A stretch of 64,000 nucleotides of DNA from a bacterium (GCA_905221105.1 CAJNBW010000001.1:124001-188000); one strand, 5' to 3'. Counted from the stretch's first letter, positions 8,908 to 17,804 are shown. Program-made: numbers and translations. The notes: generated from the letters alone by a model not told the origin.

Positions 8908-9735
8908 TCATTCTCCTTTTTCTAACCAGTTTTCCAAGACTTGATAAACTCCTCCTTGGCTGTTGGCTGGCGCTAGAGCAGTAGCCACAGCTTTGGCTTT
9001 CTCATCAGCATTTTCCATCGCATAGGCAATTCCAGCCATTTCAAGCATCTCAACATCATTTTCACTGTCACCAAAAGCCATGATTTCTTGGGGGTTCAAG
9101 TCCCAACGCTTGAGTAATTCTTCCAAGCCCCATGCTTTATGAATTCCAGCTTGGAGAATATCAATGCAACCATAGCCACTGGATACAGCCCGGACACGGC
9201 CATCAAAGAGGTCATTAATCTCTTCCAAGACCGAACTCAAACGCTCCTCGCCAACAACCATGCTCATCTTGAGAACACCACCAAAGAGGTCAGAGGTTAA
9301 CTCATCTACAAAATGCATCCGTTGGTAGAATTTTTCAATCATTTCTGGAGTCATAAAACTTTCAAGCTCTGTAAAAATCGTACCTTCTTTGACAAAACCA
9401 CCCTTCATCCCCGTTACAACAAACTGATCTTGACACGCTCGACCCTTGAAATGAGCCAAAGCCTTGTCGACAATGGCGTCATCCCAAGTCTGAGCTTGAA
9501 TCAATTCGTTGTTTTCAAATATACGAGCACCGTTGGCAACAACCAGAACCATTCGATCCACCAAGTGGCCCAGTAGTTGTCTCATGCGGTGAATTTCATT
9601 GCCCGTCGCGATGACAAAACGAATGCCCTGTTGATCCAACTGATCTAAAATCTTTTCCAAGCGTGGAAGATCAAGCTGACCTCTAGCATCCAGCAAGGTC
9701 CCATCCATATCTGTCGCAATTACCTTAATAGTCAT
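8908..9735 (-). CDS. Cof-type HAD-IIB phosphatase
   Basis: A 275-residue haloacid dehalogenase-superfamily hydrolase. Motif I is DMDGTL (about 8-13), motif II is IATGN, and motif IV is FGDSENDVEM near residue 218, with a cap domain between motifs II and III as in class IIB Cof/YidA enzymes. Such enzymes dephosphorylate sugar phosphates and flavin or pyridoxal phosphates; the specificity cannot be read from sequence. The start has a GAGGAAATG ribosome site. It forms a probable operon with the CapA-like gene upstream (21-nt gap) and the SGNH hydrolase downstream. Confidence 0.88.
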   Translation of the reverse strand: MTIKVIATDMDGTLLDARGQLDLPRLEKILDQLDQQGIRFVIATGNEIHRMRQLLGHLVDRMVLVVANGARIFENNELIQAQTWDDAIVDKALAHFKGRACQDQFVVTGMKGGFVKEGTIFTELESFMTPEMIEKFYQRMHFVDELTSDLFGGVLKMSMVVGEERLSSVLEEINDLFDGRVRAVSSGYGCIDILQAGIHKAWGLEELLKRWDLNPQEIMAFGDSENDVEMLEMAGIAYAMENADEKAKAVATALAPANSQGGVYQVLENWLEKGE

Positions 9736-9756
9736 TTCATTTCCTCTGGATTCAAG

Positions 9757-11076
9757 CTAGTCCCACTTCAATCCCACATGTTCGTTCATTTCTTTGTAGG
9801 CTGTATCAATTCGTTCCTTAGTCGCTTCATCTAATTGGTCGCGATGACTGCCACCCTCTATGAAATCTTCCAAGATATAGGTTTGATAATGATATAAAGG
9901 ATAGCCCTCTGGTGAAAAGGTTCCCTTTGGTGTTCGATTGACCCAAGTAGGATGAGCTTTAGCTGTTCCGATAGTTGTTTTTCCATCCTTCTTCTTAATG
10001 GTCACGTCCATGAGAACGCCACGTTCAGTCCACTTAGCATTTTCTTCATCTCCCATAGATTCAATCCGTTGATTGGAAATGAAGTTCCCCATTGAATAGA
10101 TAATGAGTTTCTTGTCTCCATCTTTTTCAACAATTTCAGATGGCTCAACTACATGTGGGTGCCCTCCAAAGATAACATCTGCTCCCCAATCGATCATCTT
10201 GTGATAAAGAGCCTTTTGTTCTTCAGTTGGTTCCAATTGATACTCAACACCCATTTGAGGCATGATAATGGTGATATCCGCTTCCTTTTCAGCCCGTTCA
10301 ATTTCAGCCTTCATCTTGTCTTCATTTAGATCTGAAAGATAGCGATTATAGTCTTCCTGAGAAATATACTGCTCAATGCCATTGAAACCATAGGAATAGG
10401 CTAACAGTGCAACCTTAATACCATTCACTTCCTTAATGACCAGCGGAGCCTGATCACGTGGCTCGTGCGTATAAACTCCGATTGGAGTGATTCCAGCTTT
10501 CTCAATAATATCGGCCGTTGAAATAACTCCCTCAATTTGCGAATCCAAAATGTGATTATGAGCCAAATCTAGCACATGATAACCTGCATCCTTAATGGCA
10601 TCCATAACTTCAGCAGGAGCATTAAATAGAGGATAACCTGCTAAATAATGATCCTTATTAATGGTTCCTTCAAAATCACCAATAGCTAAGTCTGCTTGCT
10701 TAAGCCAAGGTGTCACATATTCAAAATTCTCATGAAAGTCATAGGTACCGTCTTCTTTTTTAGCTGAAAAGAAAAGTCCATCGTGGTAGAGCAAATCCCC
10801 GTGAGCCATAATTCTGGCAGTTTTTTCCTCCTCCTGCTCCTGAGACTTTTGCTTAGTCCCTTCTTGAGAAATGGCATCCTTTTTTTGACTAGTCAATGGG
10901 ATTCCTTGGAAGCTTTCAAACAACAAGACCAAGCCCATTGATAAAGCAACTGCTAGCAAGAGTATCGCCACAAATCCCTTATTACTCCACTTGCGATAAC
11001 TCCTAAAAAAGTTTACAAAGCCTCTCACAAAATGAAAAACTGGTCCACGTTTATGTCTATCTTGTCTTCTTTGCAT
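9757..11076 (-). CDS. CapA/PgsA-family membrane-anchored metallophosphatase-like protein
   Basis: A 439-residue protein resembling the CapA/PgsA proteins of poly-gamma-glutamate systems. It has a basic N-terminus, one hydrophobic anchor (about 37-55) and an extracellular domain with MAHGDLLYH, DFEGTI, LAHNHILD and GGHPHVV motifs typical of the calcineurin-like CapA fold. No capB or capC neighbour is seen, so a role in polymer capsule is not supported. The frame is open up to 11241, but that extension is a translated BOX repeat. An AGGGAG site 7 nt before the ATG at 11076 favours this start; ATG 11082 is an alternative. Confidence 0.85.
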   Translation of the reverse strand: MQRRQDRHKRGPVFHFVRGFVNFFRSYRKWSNKGFVAILLLAVALSMGLVLLFESFQGIPLTSQKKDAISQEGTKQKSQEQEEEKTARIMAHGDLLYHDGLFFSAKKEDGTYDFHENFEYVTPWLKQADLAIGDFEGTINKDHYLAGYPLFNAPAEVMDAIKDAGYHVLDLAHNHILDSQIEGVISTADIIEKAGITPIGVYTHEPRDQAPLVIKEVNGIKVALLAYSYGFNGIEQYISQEDYNRYLSDLNEDKMKAEIERAEKEADITIIMPQMGVEYQLEPTEEQKALYHKMIDWGADVIFGGHPHVVEPSEIVEKDGDKKLIIYSMGNFISNQRIESMGDEENAKWTERGVLMDVTIKKKDGKTTIGTAKAHPTWVNRTPKGTFSPEGYPLYHYQTYILEDFIEGGSHRDQLDEATKERIDTAYKEMNEHVGLKWD

Positions 11077-11116
11077 CTTCATTCTCCCTACTTTCTTATG
11101 CAAGCCTTTTCTTTTT

Positions 11117-11122
11117 ATTATA
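11117..11122 (-). promoter_or_regulatory. -10 box of the capA-like operon
   Basis: Extended -10 TGA-TATAAT on the minus strand, 41 nt before the chosen ATG. The BOX element begins 28 bp upstream of it, so the repeat abuts the promoter. Confidence 0.5.
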
Positions 11123-11150
11123 TCACAGATAAGTAATTCTTTCACAATTG

Positions 11151-11348
11151 ATACTCTTCGAAAATCAAATTTAAACCACGTCAGCGTCGCTTTACCGTTT
11201 GTATATGTAACTGACTTCGTCAGTTCTATCCACAACCTCAAAACAGTGTTTTGAGCTGACTTCGTCAGTTCTATCTACAACCTCAAAGCAGTGCTTTGAG
11301 CAACCTACGGCTAGCTTCCTAGTTTGCTCTTTGATTTTCATTGAATAT
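11151..11348 (+). repeat. BOX element, boxA-boxB-boxB-boxC
   Basis: Starts with ATACTCTTCGAAAATC (boxA) and ends at ...GCTCTTTGATTTTCATTGAATAT (boxC). Two 45-bp boxB units lie at 11211-11255 and 11256-11300, each starting CTGACTTCGTCAG and containing the stem CTCAAA...TTTGAG. BOX is a family of non-coding, hairpin-forming repeats known from S. pneumoniae and relatives. It sits between the divergent capA-like and def promoters. Confidence 0.9.
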
Positions 11349-11449
11349 GAATTGAACTTCCTATCTATTTTCTATAAATCCTAAAGGCTGTAATACTTTC
11401 AATCCTTGTCATTTTGTGTTATCATGTAGAGGTAATGAAAGGAGAGAAA

Positions 11450-12061
11450 ATGTCTGCTATAGAACGTATTACAAAAGCTGCTCACTTAATTGATATGAAC
11501 GATATTATCCGCGAAGGGAACCCAACTCTACGCGCGGTTGCTGAGGAAGTTACTTTCCCCTTGTCTGACCAGGAAATCATACTCGGTGAAAAGATGATGC
11601 AATTCCTCAAACATTCCCAAGATCCTGTTATCGCTGAAAAGATGGGACTCCGCGGTGGGGTTGGACTTGCTGCTCCTCAATTAGATATCTCAAAACGCGT
11701 TATCGCTGTTTTGGTACCAAATATTGTTGAAGAAGGCGAAACTCCAAAGGAAGCCTACGACCTGCAAGCCATTATGTACAATCCAAAAATCGTCTCTCAC
11801 TCTGTTCAAGACGCTGCTCTTGGCGAAGGAGAAGGTTGTCTGTCTGTTGACCGCAACGTGCCTGGCTATGTTGTTCGCCATGCCCGCGTTACTGTTGACT
11901 ACTTTGACAAGGACGGCGAAAAACACCGTATTAAGCTCAAAGGATATAACTCCATCGTTGTTCAGCATGAAATTGACCACATCAACGGAATCATGTTTTA
12001 CGATCGTATCAATGAAAAAGACCCATTTGAAGTTAAAGATGGTTTACTAATTCTTGAATAA
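11450..12061 (+). CDS. def: Peptide deformylase
   Basis: Removes the formyl group from nascent N-terminal methionine in the cytoplasm. The 203 residues contain the three family motifs: GVGLAAPQ (71-78), EGCLS with metal-ligand C130, and HEIDH with ligands H173 and H177 and catalytic E174. The N-terminal extension and the insertion between motifs 1 and 2 fit the Gram-positive type 2 enzyme. The start at 11450 has a GAAAGGAGAG site; the upstream in-frame ATG at 11414 lacks one. A terminator hairpin follows and overlaps the next promoter. Confidence 0.96.
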   Translation: MSAIERITKAAHLIDMNDIIREGNPTLRAVAEEVTFPLSDQEIILGEKMMQFLKHSQDPVIAEKMGLRGGVGLAAPQLDISKRVIAVLVPNIVEEGETPKEAYDLQAIMYNPKIVSHSVQDAALGEGEGCLSVDRNVPGYVVRHARVTVDYFDKDGEKHRIKLKGYNSIVVQHEIDHINGIMFYDRINEKDPFEVKDGLLILE

Positions 12062-12067
12062 AGAAAA

Positions 12068-12088
12068 TCCCGTTGCAAGACGGGGTTT
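12068..12088 (+). terminator. def terminator overlapping the rlmB promoter
   Basis: CCCGT and ACGGG arms (12070-12084) followed by GTTTTG. The T run continues into the rlmB extended -10 box. Confidence 0.55.
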
Positions 12089-12091
12089 TGT

Positions 12092-12099
12092 GTTATAAT
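12092..12099 (+). promoter_or_regulatory. rlmB extended -10 promoter placed for a leaderless transcript
   Basis: TGT-TATAAT (TATAAT at 12094-12099), then AGAGGC and the ATG at 12106. There is no room for a ribosome site between +1 and the start codon. Confidence 0.6.
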
Positions 12100-12105
12100 A
12101 GAGGC

Positions 12106-12834
12106 ATGAAAACAAATGATATTGTCTATGGCGTCCACGCCGTTACCGAAGCCCTCCTTGCAAATACTGGAAACAAACTTTACCTCCAAGAAGATCTCCG
12201 AGGTAAGAATCTTGAAAAAGTCAAAGAACTGGCTACAGAAAAGAAGGTGTCCATTTCTTGGACCTCAAAAAAATCCCTCTCTGAGATGACTGAAGGTGCT
12301 GTTCACCAAGGTTTTGTTCTACGAGTGTCTGAATTTGCCTATAGCGAGCTGGATCACATCCTTGCCAAAACACGCCAAGAAGAAAATCCACTTCTATTGA
12401 TTCTAGATGGCTTAACTGATCCCCATAATCTAGGTTCCATCTTGCGAACAGCCGATGCGACCAATGTTTCAGGTGTCATCATTCCCAAGCACCGTGCTGT
12501 CGGAGTTACTCCTGTCGTTGCTAAAACGGCCACAGGTGCTATCGAGCACGTTCCAATCGCCCGAGTGACCAACCTCAGTCAAACCTTAGATAAACTTAAG
12601 GATGAAGGCTTCTGGACCTTTGGAACGGATATGAACGGTACTCCTTGCCATAAGTGGAATACAAAAGGGAAAATCGCCCTCATCATCGGAAATGAAGGAA
12701 AAGGCATCTCTAGCAACATTAAAAAACAGGTCGATGAAATGATTACCATTCCCATGAATGGACATGTTCAAAGCCTTAATGCCAGTGTTGCTGCAGCCAT
12801 CCTCATGTACGAAGTTTTCCGAAATAGACTATAA
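12106..12834 (+). CDS. rlmB: TrmH/SpoU-family 2'-O-ribose methyltransferase, probably RlmB (23S rRNA G2251)
   Basis: A 242-residue SPOUT methyltransferase. An N-terminal substrate-binding domain (about 1-75) precedes the trefoil-knot domain with the family motifs LDGLTDPHNLGSILRTAD, IIGNEGKGIS and MNGHVQSLNASVAAAI. The YGVHAVTEAL start resembles RlmB. Relatives such as TrmH modify tRNA, so the target is inferred by overall similarity. ATG 12106 is chosen because the upstream in-frame ATG at 12073 would precede the promoter. It converges on trxB. Confidence 0.88.
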   Translation: MKTNDIVYGVHAVTEALLANTGNKLYLQEDLRGKNLEKVKELATEKKVSISWTSKKSLSEMTEGAVHQGFVLRVSEFAYSELDHILAKTRQEENPLLLILDGLTDPHNLGSILRTADATNVSGVIIPKHRAVGVTPVVAKTATGAIEHVPIARVTNLSQTLDKLKDEGFWTFGTDMNGTPCHKWNTKGKIALIIGNEGKGISSNIKKQVDEMITIPMNGHVQSLNASVAAAILMYEVFRNRL

Positions 12835-12870
12835 AAAAAGTTTCCAGTCATCTGATTGGAAACTTTTTTA
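12835..12870. terminator. Bidirectional terminator between rlmB and trxB
   Basis: Stem AGTTTCCA/TGGAAACT (12839-12864) flanked by A and T runs on both sides. Confidence 0.8.
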
Positions 12871-12873
12871 TGA

Positions 12874-13785
12874 TTAACTATGTTCGGTGATAAACTTGTA
12901 GGCTTCTTGACCAGCGATAGCTCCATCTCCAACTGCTGTTGTCACTTGGCGAAGGTCTTTCAAGCGAACATCTCCAACTGCAAAGATACCGTCAACTGCA
13001 GTTTTCATGTGGTTGTCTGTCACAATCCAGCCTGCCTGATCTTGGATATTCAATTCTTTAACAAAATCACTAACAGGATCTAAACCAACATAGATAAAGA
13101 CACCACCGAAGGCTTGTTCTGTCACTTGACCTGTTTTCACATTTTCAAATACGACAGATTCTACTCTGTTTTCACCCTTGATTTCCTTGACTACAGAATC
13201 CCAGATAAAGCTGATTTTCTCATTCGCAAAGGCGCGGTCTTGTAAAACTTTTTGAGCACGAAGTTGATCACGACGGTGAACAATGGTAACAGTCTTGGCA
13301 AAACGAGTCAAGAAGAGGGCTTCTTCAACAGCTGAATCTCCACCACCGACTACCAACAAATCTTGGTCACGGAAGAAAGCACCATCACACACGGCACAGT
13401 AAGAAACACCACGACTGTTCAGTTCTTCTTCTCCTGGAACTCCCAAAGGGCGGTGTTTAGAGCCAGTCGCTACGATAACTGTTCGAGTTTCATATGTTTG
13501 GTCATCGGTAATCACTTTCTTAAAATCACCATGGTCTTGGACATTTTCAACATAACCATAAATATGCTCAACACCAAGATTTTCAAGCGGTTCAAACATC
13601 TTTTCAGCCAATTCAGGTCCACTAATATTAGCGTATCCTGGGTAATTTTCAATATCAGATGTATTATTCATCTGACCCCCTGGCAGACCACCTTCAATCA
13701 AGGCTACTTTTAGATTGCTTCGAGCAGCATACAAGGCTGCAGTCATACCTGCAGGTCCAGCACCGATAATAATAGTATCGTACAT
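12874..13785 (-). CDS. trxB: Thioredoxin reductase
   Basis: FAD- and NADPH-dependent enzyme that keeps thioredoxin reduced. The 303 residues show the FAD-binding GAGPAGMTAA (8-17), the redox pair C130-AV-C133 in SYCAVCDGAFF, the NADPH-binding GGGDSAVEEA and the C-terminal FAVGDVR flavin motif. Length is normal. The ATG has an AAGGAATC site. The neighbouring minus-strand gene (DUF4059) is 65 nt upstream, so trxB may belong to the same transcript as the ABC genes. Close relatives include ferredoxin-NADP reductases, but the CxxC favours TrxB. Confidence 0.95.
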   Translation of the reverse strand: MYDTIIIGAGPAGMTAALYAARSNLKVALIEGGLPGGQMNNTSDIENYPGYANISGPELAEKMFEPLENLGVEHIYGYVENVQDHGDFKKVITDDQTYETRTVIVATGSKHRPLGVPGEEELNSRGVSYCAVCDGAFFRDQDLLVVGGGDSAVEEALFLTRFAKTVTIVHRRDQLRAQKVLQDRAFANEKISFIWDSVVKEIKGENRVESVVFENVKTGQVTEQAFGGVFIYVGLDPVSDFVKELNIQDQAGWIVTDNHMKTAVDGIFAVGDVRLKDLRQVTTAVGDGAIAGQEAYKFITEHS

Positions 13786-13850
13786 ATAGATTCCTTCTTT
13801 CTTGTTGTAACTATCTTTATTCTAACTCTTTCTTGTCAATCAAGCAAGGA

Positions 13851-14075
13851 TTATGCCTTGAAAACAAGAATTAAACTCATAACCGCAAAGGATAATACTG
13901 GAACAACCAAGACTCCAATCATAATCATATCATAGAGATGGGCTTGGCGAGCCTTGGCTGTCTTATCAACTCCCGACATGGCTCTCAGTCCAATCCAAAT
14001 CCCTAAAAAAATCAGGACAAGGATGGTGGTCAAGATTAAACTCTCGAAATATAAAGAAAATAGTTGCAGTAGCAT
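13851..14075 (-). CDS. Small two-helix membrane protein (DUF4059-like)
   Basis: About 74 residues with two hydrophobic helices (about 8-28 and 46-70) separated by a charged loop (RAMSGVDKTAKARQAH). The function is unknown; the sequence resembles a streptococcal family I recall as DUF4059. An in-frame ATG at 14087 adds four residues but lacks a clear ribosome site; GAGAG before 14075 favours the shorter form. It lies 77 nt after the amino-acid ABC ATPase and before trxB, in the same direction. Confidence 0.75.
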   Translation of the reverse strand: MLLQLFSLYFESLILTTILVLIFLGIWIGLRAMSGVDKTAKARQAHLYDMIMIGVLVVPVLSFAVMSLILVFKA

Positions 14076-14152
14076 GATTTCTCTCATTTCTATCTTTTTT
14101 AAAGAGTAAACTCAGCTAGTCCAGCTAACTGAGTTTTTCTTTATCTATTATA

Positions 14153-14896
14153 TCAAATATAAGTCCGTTTGTAACTAGCGAAGAATTCTTTTGTCCGCTC
14201 TTCTTTAGGATGGTGGATAATCTCATCCGGAGTGCCAGACTCGATGATTTTCCCCTTATCTAAGAAGAGAATCTTATCAGCCACTTGGGCTACAAAGGAC
14301 ATGTCATGACTGACCAAAATCATGGTCTGACCTGACTTAGCAGCATCTGCAATAGACTTTTCTACTTCTCCGACCAATTCTGGGTCAAGGGCTGAAGTTG
14401 GTTCATCTAAGAGCAAGACATCTGGTTTCATCGCAAGCGCACGCGCTAGGGCAACCCGTTGCTTCTGTCCACCTGATAAATGACGAGGATAATGATTCTC
14501 ACGATCAGAAAGCCCGACCTTAGCCAACTCTTCCTTGGCAATTTTAGTCGCTTCTTGGTCAGATAATTTCTTAACCACAACCAAGCCTTCTTTCACATTA
14601 TCAAGTGCTGTACGACGTTCAAACAAATTAAACTGTTGGAAAACCATGGACAGCTTGCGACGTAGGGCAAGGATTTCTTCTTGAGTGATTTTAGAGAAAT
14701 CAACTGAGAAATCATCAATCTTAATCGAGCCACTGTCAGGTGTTTCAAGATAATTGAGACTGCGAAGGAAGGTTGATTTTCCAGCTCCTGAAGAACCAAT
14801 CAAGGCTACGACTTCTCCTTTTTGGATATCCAAGTCCAGATGATCCAAGACAGTCTGTCCTGAAAATGATTTACTTAAATTCGAAATCTTAATCAT
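14153..14896 (-). CDS. Polar amino-acid ABC transporter ATP-binding protein
   Basis: A 247-residue ATPase of the GlnQ/HisP type. Walker A is GSSGAGKST (about 33-41), the Q loop follows in VFQQFNLF, the signature is LSGGQKQRVALARAL (about 139-153), Walker B is LLLDEPTSAL and the switch histidine is in LVSHDM. It powers the membrane permease encoded just upstream, with which it overlaps by 1 nt. No substrate-binding protein gene is adjacent, so binding must come from a protein encoded elsewhere. The amino acid transported cannot be told from sequence. Confidence 0.93.
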   Translation of the reverse strand: MIKISNLSKSFSGQTVLDHLDLDIQKGEVVALIGSSGAGKSTFLRSLNYLETPDSGSIKIDDFSVDFSKITQEEILALRRKLSMVFQQFNLFERRTALDNVKEGLVVVKKLSDQEATKIAKEELAKVGLSDRENHYPRHLSGGQKQRVALARALAMKPDVLLLDEPTSALDPELVGEVEKSIADAAKSGQTMILVSHDMSFVAQVADKILFLDKGKIIESGTPDEIIHHPKEERTKEFFASYKRTYI

Positions 14897-15696
14897 TAAC
14901 GAAGGTCTCCTTTCACATCTGTTTGCACTGTATCAGGTGCGGAAATAGCCATTTTTCTCTCGATGAAACGTCCGAGACTTTCAATTCCGATATTGACTAC
15001 CCAATAAACAAGGGCTACAGAGATGAATCGCTCAAAGTAACGATAATCAGCTCCACCTAGAATCTGAGCTTGGGCAAAGACTTCCACAACACCCGCACTG
15101 AAGGCTAGAGAAGTCCCTTTGGTCAAGCCGATTAGGGAATTGATTAAAGTTGGAGTCGCCACAACGGCTGCATTTGGAATAATCACTCGTCGATAAACTT
15201 GCGCTCGGGTCATTCCCAAACTACGTGCCGCCTCAATCTCACCAGGATTAACTGAGAGAATGGCTGCACGAATGGTTTCACTAGCATAAGCTGCCTCATT
15301 AAAGGCAAAGGCAACAATTGCAAAAGCAGCAGCTGGAATCGCATTGATATTGAGACCAGTACCCCATTGCTGATTGAGAGCTTTCAAAGCCAACGGAATC
15401 CCGTAGTAGGTCAACATGAGTTGCACCAAAATCGGTGTCCCCTTTAAGAAACTAACAAAGAAGGCCTGCAAGGGATATAAAATTCTGACACGATTGATTT
15501 TCACAATGGCAAAAATCAGTGCCAAAACCAAGCCAAAAAGGGCACCACCAATTGTCAACATAATTGTTGTTGGAAGTTGTTGGACAATTCTTGGAATCCC
15601 ATCAAAGACCGAACGCAGGCTAAACAGCTTACCATCCGGAATCAATTGCATCAAGTTTTGGTACCAATCTGATGCTAAAATCGTTGTAACATTCAT
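14896..15696 (-). CDS. Polar amino-acid ABC transporter permease
   Basis: A 266-residue inner-membrane protein of the HisM/GlnP type. It has several transmembrane helices and the cytoplasmic EAA loop near GEIEAARSLGMTRAQVYRRVIIPNA, which docks on the ATPase. There is no fused binding domain at either end. It is the first gene of a two-gene unit with the ATPase, with an AGGAGAGG ribosome site. Upstream TTATCAT-type sequence and a 157-bp spacer separate it from the ArsC-like gene. Confidence 0.92.
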   Translation of the reverse strand: MNVTTILASDWYQNLMQLIPDGKLFSLRSVFDGIPRIVQQLPTTIMLTIGGALFGLVLALIFAIVKINRVRILYPLQAFFVSFLKGTPILVQLMLTYYGIPLALKALNQQWGTGLNINAIPAAAFAIVAFAFNEAAYASETIRAAILSVNPGEIEAARSLGMTRAQVYRRVIIPNAAVVATPTLINSLIGLTKGTSLAFSAGVVEVFAQAQILGGADYRYFERFISVALVYWVVNIGIESLGRFIERKMAISAPDTVQTDVKGDLR

Positions 15697-15824
15697 AAAA
15701 ACATCCTCTCCTGATAATGATTCATTCTACCATACTTCTGCCGTCAATGAAATTATTTGCTACGGTCAGATACAGACTTTGTCTACCTACTAGTTTATCA
15801 TACTTTGAAACAGGGAGGCTATAT

Positions 15825-15852
15825 ATTTTATCTATCAAAGAGATAGATAAAA
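15825..15852 (-). terminator. Terminator of the ogt/ArsC-like operon
   Basis: Perfect arms TTTATCTATC and GATAGATAAA with a 5-nt loop, followed by T-rich sequence on the minus strand. Confidence 0.65.
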
Positions 15853-15853
15853 A

Positions 15854-16210
15854 CTATTTCAATCCCAATTCTTCGTAAGCTTTTCGATAACCGATTTGCT
15901 TAACAGTTCCATTTTCTACTAAAATTGGCCGTTTTAACAACATACCGTCACTTGCTAACAACTCAGCCGCTTCTTGGTTTGACAGACTTCCCACCTTATC
16001 TTTCAACCCCAATTCACGGTATTTAATACCACTGGTGTTGAAAAATTGCTTCAACTCGAAACCCGAGTTCTCTAGCCAATTTAAAACGACTTCTTGGCTA
16101 GGTGTTTCTTCGACGATATGGACGGCTTTGTAGTCCACACCAAGTTGGTTTAATTCTTGTTTTGCTTTTTTACAAGTTGAACATTTTGGGTATTCGATAA
16201 ATTCTAACAT
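15854..16210 (-). CDS. ArsC/Spx-family thioredoxin-fold protein
   Basis: 118 residues with the ArsC/Spx fold and an N-terminal redox pair C10-ST-C13 (YPKCSTCKKA). The conserved RP segment (LLKRPILV) and C-terminal GYRKAYEEL match YffB/Spx/MgsR-like families. It could be a thiol reductase or a Spx-type RNA polymerase-binding regulator; it lacks features that would settle this. ATG 16210 is preferred over the upstream GTG at 16219 because of ribosome-site spacing. It is the last gene of a likely GNAT-ogt-ArsC operon. Confidence 0.82.
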   Translation of the reverse strand: MLEFIEYPKCSTCKKAKQELNQLGVDYKAVHIVEETPSQEVVLNWLENSGFELKQFFNTSGIKYRELGLKDKVGSLSNQEAAELLASDGMLLKRPILVENGTVKQIGYRKAYEELGLK

Positions 16211-16222
16211 GTCTTTCACTTT

Positions 16223-16732
16223 CTATTTTATATCTTTAAAATCTGCGCCTTCATGCTCCAAGAGCCAAGCTTTCTTTTCCACTCCTGCAGCATAACCTGT
16301 CAGACGCTTGCCAGCTCCCAGCACCCGATGACAAGGTACTAGGATAGACCACGGATTGCGTCCTACCGCTCCACCAATTGCTTGAGCAGAATCCACTTGT
16401 AGCTCTTGGGCTATTTGTCCATAGGTCACTGTCTGACCATAAGGAATTCTCTGTAAATAGGACCAAACTCGCTTTTCAAAATCCGTTCCGATTGGAGCCA
16501 AAGGCAAGTCGGATAAATCCTGAGACTTGCCTTTAAAGTAATCATCTAAGCAAGCAATAACTGGGTCTAAAATGGGATGACTAACAACTGCTTCTATCGT
16601 CTCATCTACTAGTCCCCTCTCAAAATGCTTCTGCTCCTGCACCCAAACGCCATACAGATATTGCTCGTCGGCAACCAAAGACAAGGTTCCTATTGGCGAA
16701 GAATAGAACATTTTTGCGTACTTCTTTTGCAT
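16223..16732 (-). CDS. ogt: Methylated-DNA-protein-cysteine methyltransferase
   Basis: Suicide DNA repair protein that moves the alkyl group from O6-alkylguanine to its own cysteine. The 169 residues contain the active-site motif LVPCHRVLG with acceptor C134, the helix-turn-helix GQTVTYGQIAQELQ and the NPWSILVP asparagine hinge. The short N-terminal domain fits Ogt rather than Ada. Its ATG touches the end of the GNAT gene, suggesting translational coupling. Confidence 0.94.
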   Translation of the reverse strand: MQKKYAKMFYSSPIGTLSLVADEQYLYGVWVQEQKHFERGLVDETIEAVVSHPILDPVIACLDDYFKGKSQDLSDLPLAPIGTDFEKRVWSYLQRIPYGQTVTYGQIAQELQVDSAQAIGGAVGRNPWSILVPCHRVLGAGKRLTGYAAGVEKKAWLLEHEGADFKDIK

Positions 16733-17226
16733 TATTTCTTTAATTTTTGATAGGCCAAGCGTTCGCCATCAACAGGCACTTTACCAACCTGTTTAAAACC
16801 AAGTTTTTCAAAAATATGTTGCATAGCTTTGTTTTCAGCATGCGTATCTGAGCGAAAATCAAGATAGTCAAAACCTTCAATCAAGCCCTCTAAGAAGGTT
16901 TGAGCAACTCCTTGTCCCTGGACATCTGCTGCCACAGCAATACGGTGAAAGACTAGGTACTCTGACTCCCCAGCTTGCCATTTTCCTTCATAAATGGCTT
17001 CATAGGCTTCCTCTGGACTCTTGGTCACAGCTGCATAAGCTAGTAGTTCTCCCTCTTCCAAGGCTACGTAGGCTTGACCTGAGATAATATCATCGATAAT
17101 AATGTCTTTATTTGGATAGCCATTTTGCCACTGGTCACTACCAGCATCTGCTAAACATTTTTTAGCATCCTCCATCACCTGCATGATGGCATCTACTTCA
17201 TTTGGAAAAGCTAAACGAATCTCCAT
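16732..17226 (-). CDS. GNAT-family N-acetyltransferase
   Basis: 164 residues of the Gcn5-related fold. The acetyl-CoA-binding motif A is visible as VAADVQGQGVAQTFLEGLIE (R/Q-x-x-G-x-G/A variant), and motif B is near AMQHIFEKLGFKQVG. The substrate is unknown. It starts with a GAGGAGA site and is the first gene of the GNAT-ogt-ArsC-like operon. The pairing with an alkylation repair protein may be incidental. Confidence 0.87.
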   Translation of the reverse strand: MEIRLAFPNEVDAIMQVMEDAKKCLADAGSDQWQNGYPNKDIIIDDIISGQAYVALEEGELLAYAAVTKSPEEAYEAIYEGKWQAGESEYLVFHRIAVAADVQGQGVAQTFLEGLIEGFDYLDFRSDTHAENKAMQHIFEKLGFKQVGKVPVDGERLAYQKLKK

Positions 17227-17360
17227 CTTTTCTCCTCATTTCTGACTAGTTTCTCCCATCATAGCATAATTTAAGTCTTTCTACAAGCAGTTAAAACTTG
17301 ACTTTCTGTTTTTGTTATTTTATAATCTAGTTATTAAAACTAGATAAAAAGGAGTTGGAA

Positions 17361-17804
17361 ATGAAAACCACCTTTTCCTTCCCAAAATGGGCAGAAATTC
17401 CAAACATTGACCTCTATCTGGACCAGGTTTTACTCTATGTCAATCAGGTCTGCGCCCCTATCTCTCCTGATAAAGACAAGGGCCTGACAGCATCTATGGT
17501 CAACAATTATGTGAAACATGGTTACCTGACAAAGCCTGACAAGAAAAAATACCAACGCCAACAGATTGCCCGTCTGATTGCTATCACAACCCTCAAATCT
17601 GTATTTTCTATTCAAGAAATAGCACATACACTTAATACTCTACAAAGTCAAGCCAGTTCAGAGCAACTCTACAATGCTTTTGTGGACTATATGAACCAAG
17701 GAATTGACCCAGCTAACCCTATTATCCAAAGTAGCTGCCAAACCGTTAAACTCTATCATCAAACTCTAGCCTTAATCCATCATACTGAAGAGGAGGAAAT
17801 CTAA
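17361..17804 (+). CDS. DUF1836-family protein
   Basis: 147 residues with no known enzymatic motif. The sequence matches my memory of DUF1836 proteins: an N-terminal segment, then a MerR-like helical region (TASMVNNYVKHGYLTKPDKKKYQRQQIARL, spanning about residues 43-72) that looks like a winged-helix DNA-binding unit. A regulatory role is inferred. The ATG at 17361 follows AAAAAGGAG. Its stop overlaps the hemolysin III ATG, so the two genes are co-translated. Confidence 0.82.
   Translation: MKTTFSFPKWAEIPNIDLYLDQVLLYVNQVCAPISPDKDKGLTASMVNNYVKHGYLTKPDKKKYQRQQIARLIAITTLKSVFSIQEIAHTLNTLQSQASSEQLYNAFVDYMNQGIDPANPIIQSSCQTVKLYHQTLALIHHTEEEEI

Noticed and set aside
11077..11241. N-terminal extension of the CapA-like protein
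   Set aside because: The extension is a translated BOX repeat and precedes the promoter; a ribosome site supports the start at 11076.
14153..15696. A complete amino-acid ABC transporter operon
   Set aside because: Only permease and ATPase are present; no binding-protein gene or fused binding domain was found nearby.
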